From the NCBI RefSeq assembly GCF_003172875.1, contig NZ_QGKM01000014.1:1-61332 (forward strand): a stretch of 61,332 bases of DNA, written 5' to 3'. The translations under genes were made by a program, and so were the position numbers. Below the pieces are notes generated by a model. It had not been told where the DNA came from, did not search any database, and saw only the letters and a program-made list of their open reading frames with translations. Below, in pieces: positions 58,220-61,332 of the stretch. This DNA comes from Leucothrix pacifica. Lineage in GTDB: Bacteria > Pseudomonadota > Gammaproteobacteria > Thiotrichales > Thiotrichaceae. Every line of letters begins with the position of its first letter. The first letter of the stretch is position 1.

Positions 58220-59338
58220 TCAATGTTGATTTGCTAGTCTAACGCGGTAGGTGCTGCGCATTTCTCCCCGATCCACATAGCAGCCTCGCAAAAAACGCGC
58301 GCCACTGCCTTCAGTAAATGCCTCTCGCCCATGTGCAATGCGGTGATTATCAAAGACAATACACTCGCCGGCATTCAGGCGGAATTTCATCAGGTATTGC
58401 GAGTCTTGCATCATGTGGCCGAACTTGCGGAAGGCGGGATAGAATTGATCCATAAACTGCTGAGGCATATCAAATACATCAGACAAGTGCTGACTAAAAC
58501 TCACTCCACTCACCTCACCATTGTCAGGGTCTATTTCGATAATGCGTTGACGTGCCCTGACATCTTGTGAGTCGGTGGTATAGCGAAACGGTACTTCGGT
58601 ATCGGTGAGTATTTTGAAATATTCGGGGTATTGTTCGCGTAGTGCATTCGCCACACTGGTGGCATCCACAAATAAGCTACGGCCACCGTCGGCATCATTC
58701 TCACGGCAATGTAAAAACTGCAGACCGGGCGCAAGTTCTTCCGGCGGTAAGTCAGTGTGTAATTCCAGTGCTTTACTGGTATAGGCGAGATTAACCGGCT
58801 TGAGTTCTGAGCGCACATTAAAGGCATAACCGGAAAATGAAGGACGCACTGTACCGATGAGTTCGCAGACTTCCTGCAAGGCATCATCCGTATCCGGCAT
58901 CGCGGTCAATAAGGCGATACCCTCATCCAGCAGCACTTCTGTCCAGTCAGCGACTAAGGCTGGATTTGTCACCAAGTCGTCGTAACTAAATCGGGCGATA
59001 TCCTCGTAATGATCGGCATACCAGGAACGACGCGCACGCACCGCGATATCACCATGACCTGCTACATTGCCGCCTTCGTTTTTGTACCAGTGACTTAACC
59101 ACGCCAAGGGATACTGACTTTGATGACCATCCGGCCAAGTGATATGGAGGGCATCATCATCAAGCGTCGCGACATCCGCCTTTAAATGATCAGGCTCCGC
59201 GAGTATGTCAAAGGCGCGCTCCTGAGTGTCTTCATCCCACGAGCTGGGGCAGTTATCCCGCAACCAATAATAGTTGAAATAAGCCTGATCGCCATTCGGC
59301 ATCGTTAGCTGCAAACCATTCTCTTTCAAAACCGGCAT
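58220..59338 (-). CDS. Gamma-butyrobetaine hydroxylase-like Fe(II)/2-oxoglutarate dioxygenase
   Basis: A 372-residue TauD-superfamily dioxygenase with the N-terminal GBBH-like domain. Residues about 15-95 (FNYYWLRDNCPSSWD..., ...HITWPDGHQSQYPLAWLSHW) match the small N-terminal domain. The catalytic part has the Fe(II) ligands in ALELHTDLPPEE (HxD) and IVFDNHRIAHGREAF (distal His), with a final Arg for 2-oxoglutarate. It could hydroxylate gamma-butyrobetaine or trimethyllysine-type compounds. The ATG at 59338 has GGAG at a good distance. The neighbouring class II aldolase suggests that the product is cleaved next, as proposed for hydroxytrimethyllysine. Confidence 0.88.
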   Translation of the reverse strand: MPVLKENGLQLTMPNGDQAYFNYYWLRDNCPSSWDEDTQERAFDILAEPDHLKADVATLDDDALHITWPDGHQSQYPLAWLSHWYKNEGGNVAGHGDIAVRARRSWYADHYEDIARFSYDDLVTNPALVADWTEVLLDEGIALLTAMPDTDDALQEVCELIGTVRPSFSGYAFNVRSELKPVNLAYTSKALELHTDLPPEELAPGLQFLHCRENDADGGRSLFVDATSVANALREQYPEYFKILTDTEVPFRYTTDSQDVRARQRIIEIDPDNGEVSGVSFSQHLSDVFDMPQQFMDQFYPAFRKFGHMMQDSQYLMKFRLNAGECIVFDNHRIAHGREAFTEGSGARFLRGCYVDRGEMRSTYRVRLANQH

Positions 59339-59506
59339 GACTGACTCCAGGAAAAACTGTCCTTCCAGAAATATATACCCAGTTAGAGGGTGCAAATAAA
59401 CAAAAAAATCTAAGGGTTTGGCTTAGGGATAGTTAGTCTTGTCACGAGACTTCTGACTCAAGAGGAGTCGGCTGAACAATGGGTGATAGTAACCTGTCTC
59501 GGTGAT

Positions 59507-59547
59507 AAAAAAAGGCCCATGAGAAGGTATCAAAAACTCACAGGCCC
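59507..59547 (-). terminator. Terminator downstream of the MocR gene
   Basis: On the minus strand GGGCCTGTGAG pairs with CTCATGGGCC (two G-U pairs) and seven T follow. It lies about 205 bases past the MocR stop, beyond repeat copy B, and isolates the dioxygenase-aldolase unit. Confidence 0.75.
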
Positions 59548-59642
59548 GTATCTGTTACAGCAAGAACAACAACTTATTTTTTATTATTTTGCTTGTTTCT
59601 TTTTATTATTTTTTAGCTTCATTTCTTAGTTGTCTGATCATC

Positions 59643-59753
59643 ATTCTACGTTTTTAATCTGAATGATTTATTAATTTATAACGCTATATTTGTTGAATAA
59701 TATAGCATATTCACCATTTACTAAGCTGCCGTTCAGTTTCAGAAAAAGATCTT
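59643..59753. repeat. 111-bp dispersed repeat, copy B
   Basis: Direct, ungapped counterpart of 57299-57409. Its right end abuts the MocR stop codon. The variable middle has a different inverted repeat, GCTATATT (59683-59690) with AATATAGC (59699-59706). A T-rich tract with TTATTATTTT phrases lies just left of it, as left of copy A. No gene lies in the gap 59339-59751 apart from this repeat and the terminator. Confidence 0.8.
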
Positions 59754-61140
59754 AAAAAACGTATAAATGACCACTTAGCCCGCTATCTAACTCTTCCCGA
59801 ATAATGCTCAAGCCCTGCTCAACATCGTCAAAGCTGGCGGGAGAGCTCAGGCAAATGCGAATCGCCTGTGGCGCAGGAAAACGCCCTACCGCAAATGGCT
59901 CTGATGACAAGACGGCTACTCCTTTTTCCAATAACCTTGCTTCAAAGTCTGGGGCTCGCCATGGGTCGGGCAACGATAACCAACAATGAAAACTGCCGTC
60001 ATGGGTGCGGAATTGATAGCCGTCAAAAATACGTCTGGCCGCGTCAATCCGGCGTTGTAGTTCGGCACGAATTATGGTTTCGGTACGGGCGAATTCACTA
60101 CCAGAAATCCAACGCTGTGCCACCTCAACCGTAATTGGCGAGGTAAACCAACAATGGGAACGAATCGCTGACGACACTTGCAAGCTCAGTCGCGATGGCG
60201 TAACCAGATAGCCCACCCGCAAACCACCTGCTAACATTTTGGAATGTGAATGAATATACAGACAACGCTCTGGATTCAGCTGATGAAACCCCGGCGGCTT
60301 ATCGTCACAGTAATAGCCCGATAAGGCGTCCTCGATAATCCACAGGTGATAGCGCTCCACAATCGCCATAATCTCGCGCTGACGTTCCTCAGTCATGGTG
60401 GCATTGGTTGGGTTTTGGGCGACAGGGGTACAATACAGCGCGCGGTAGGTACCGCTTTTGCAGTGCTCTTCTAGCGATGCAGGAATAATGCCGTGCTCGT
60501 CCTGCTCCAACCCTGTTACTTTAATCCCAAGCTGTGCGGTAACGGCGGTTAACCCCGGGTAGGTTAAGCCTTCACATAACAACTGCTCACCCGGCCTGAC
60601 CGTGGCAGCAATCGCCAATGTGATACCGTGCTGACCGCCGCAGGTAATGACAATATTATCCGGTGCGGTATCCACGCCCTGCTCTTTTAGCCATTGCACC
60701 GCCCACTCTCGCTGACGCAGAGAACCTTTTTCCGGCTGATAACCGACCAGATCGAGATTGGGCACTTCATCAACCACCTCGCGCAGACTTGCCTGCAATA
60801 AGCGGTCAGTGTCCAGCGGCACAGGCAAATTCAAACTAAAATCAATACGCTGACGTTGCTCACGCGCCAGAATCGCAAAGCCTGCTGGCTTATCATCCGC
60901 TGAGCTGATAAACGTGCCACTACCCACCCGTGCATTCACCACCCCGCGTTTCTCAGCCTCGGCATAACCACGGGTCACTGTGCCCACAGTTACGCCTAAC
61001 TGATCGGCCAGCGCCCGGTGAGTCGGCAGCTTATCGCCATCTTTTAGCACCGCATCTGAGATGCCCTTTTCTATTTCATCAGCAATGGCTTGATACATTG
61101 CTTGTTGATAACCGCTGAGGTCAGGTCGCCACATTGTCAT
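59752..61140 (-). CDS. MocR-type regulator (GntR helix-turn-helix fused to aminotransferase fold)
   Basis: A 462-residue fusion protein. The N-terminal winged helix is LSGYQQAMYQAIADEIEKGISDAVLKDGDKLPTHRALADQLGVTVGTVTRGYAEAEKRGVVNARVGSGTFI. A PLP-binding aminotransferase-like domain follows: GGQHGITLAIAATVRPGEQLLCEGLTYPG, CTPVAQNPTNATMTEERQREIM, IIEDALSGYYCDD and the probable PLP lysine in HSHSKMLAGGLRVGYL. MocR proteins sense PLP-linked amines or amino acids. The ATG at 61140 is chosen; another lies two codons in. The target may be the dioxygenase-aldolase genes downstream or its own promoter. Confidence 0.9.
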   Translation of the reverse strand: MTMWRPDLSGYQQAMYQAIADEIEKGISDAVLKDGDKLPTHRALADQLGVTVGTVTRGYAEAEKRGVVNARVGSGTFISSADDKPAGFAILAREQRQRIDFSLNLPVPLDTDRLLQASLREVVDEVPNLDLVGYQPEKGSLRQREWAVQWLKEQGVDTAPDNIVITCGGQHGITLAIAATVRPGEQLLCEGLTYPGLTAVTAQLGIKVTGLEQDEHGIIPASLEEHCKSGTYRALYCTPVAQNPTNATMTEERQREIMAIVERYHLWIIEDALSGYYCDDKPPGFHQLNPERCLYIHSHSKMLAGGLRVGYLVTPSRLSLQVSSAIRSHCWFTSPITVEVAQRWISGSEFARTETIIRAELQRRIDAARRIFDGYQFRTHDGSFHCWLSLPDPWRAPDFEARLLEKGVAVLSSEPFAVGRFPAPQAIRICLSSPASFDDVEQGLSIIREELDSGLSGHLYVF

Positions 61141-61215
61141 GGATACAATACTTTTATTGACTTGATTAATAAGTAAATACAGAATCAATTGTCTCGACTA
61201 AATCGTTACAAATAG

Positions 61216-61238
61216 AGAATTGTAATGATGACAATTCT
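61216..61238. promoter_or_regulatory. Inverted repeat upstream of the MocR gene
   Basis: AGAATTGT and ACAATTCT are perfect 8-bp arms with a 7-base spacer, 76-98 bases before the MocR start. A likely operator for MocR autoregulation or for a divergent gene beyond the window. Confidence 0.5.
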
Positions 61239-61332
61239 ACAATAAAACGCGACATCTGAAAACAGGCAATAGGTATAACCACAGGGCAATCGCTTGAAAC
61301 CACCCAAGGAAATTAGGCATAAAGGAAGCTTT

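Noticed and set aside
57299..59753. 111-bp repeats as integron attC sites
   Set aside because: The conserved ends are not complementary to each other and lack the GTTRRRY/RYYYAAC core sites. No integrase is present.

Overview
The window reads as chromosomal DNA of a moderate-GC, Gram-negative gammaproteobacterium, probably a marine chemoorganotroph. Supporting this are HexR with divergent edd-eda, UbiA, a FadL/VolA outer-membrane pair, a phasin, a DctPQM TRAP transporter, LldEFG and a polyamine-type ABC transporter. A Thiotrichales/Leucothrix-like host is my guess from the gene mix and cannot be settled here. No rRNA, tRNA or CRISPR array was seen.

Layout. 1-2377 is a complete IS66-family insertion sequence whose left end is base 1; it has cut a lipoprotein gene after codon 31 (remnant on the minus strand, 2374-2472). 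2639-4130 holds a TerB-like protein, a Cys-rich secreted DUF4124-like protein and an orphan terminator. 4295-11860 is an accessory, defence-island-like block: an AAA-ATPase-like/PD-(D/E)XK protein, a 5'-truncated DUF4143 ATPase remnant, a three-gene restriction-modification operon (a methylase-like protein without NPPY, an Eco57I-like methylase with NPPY, and a GIY-YIG plus helicase protein) and an unknown protein. 12026-16351 carries cobalamin genes (cbiX with a His-rich tail, cbiB, cobC) around a Gly-rich DUF533 protein. 16401-22706 has a DUF294 nucleotidyltransferase, YehS, the Entner-Doudoroff genes eda and edd, hexR with two visible HexR operators, and a Prx6-type peroxiredoxin.

23954-28664 is an ABC transporter operon (ATPase, binding protein, two permeases) with a structured leader and intercistronic hairpins. 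28814-36442 holds an AEC transporter, trmB, fadL-volA, a DUF3549 protein and ubiA. 36546-42647 holds a LysR regulator, an ArnE/ArnF-like transporter pair, a gene-end remnant of a solute-binding protein, an acidic DUF4388-like protein, and a PhnD-like protein paired with a membrane diguanylate cyclase.

42705-52939 is a lactate module: a fused FAD/Fe-S D-lactate dehydrogenase, a TRAP transporter, a FadR/LldR-type regulator and LldEFG. One operator type (TTGGTAAGACCAA-like) recurs before the regulator, before dctP (degenerate) and before the D-lactate dehydrogenase, which suggests a single local regulon for uptake and oxidation of both lactate enantiomers. 53160-54443 is an ECF sigma factor followed by a formylglycine-generating-enzyme-like gene broken at two homopolymer runs. 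The right end has a TraB/GumN protein, an EamA transporter, a phasin behind two PhaR-like palindromes, a class II aldolase, a gamma-butyrobetaine-hydroxylase-like dioxygenase and a MocR regulator. Two 111-bp direct repeats with conserved ends and different internal hairpins flank the aldolase-dioxygenase pair.
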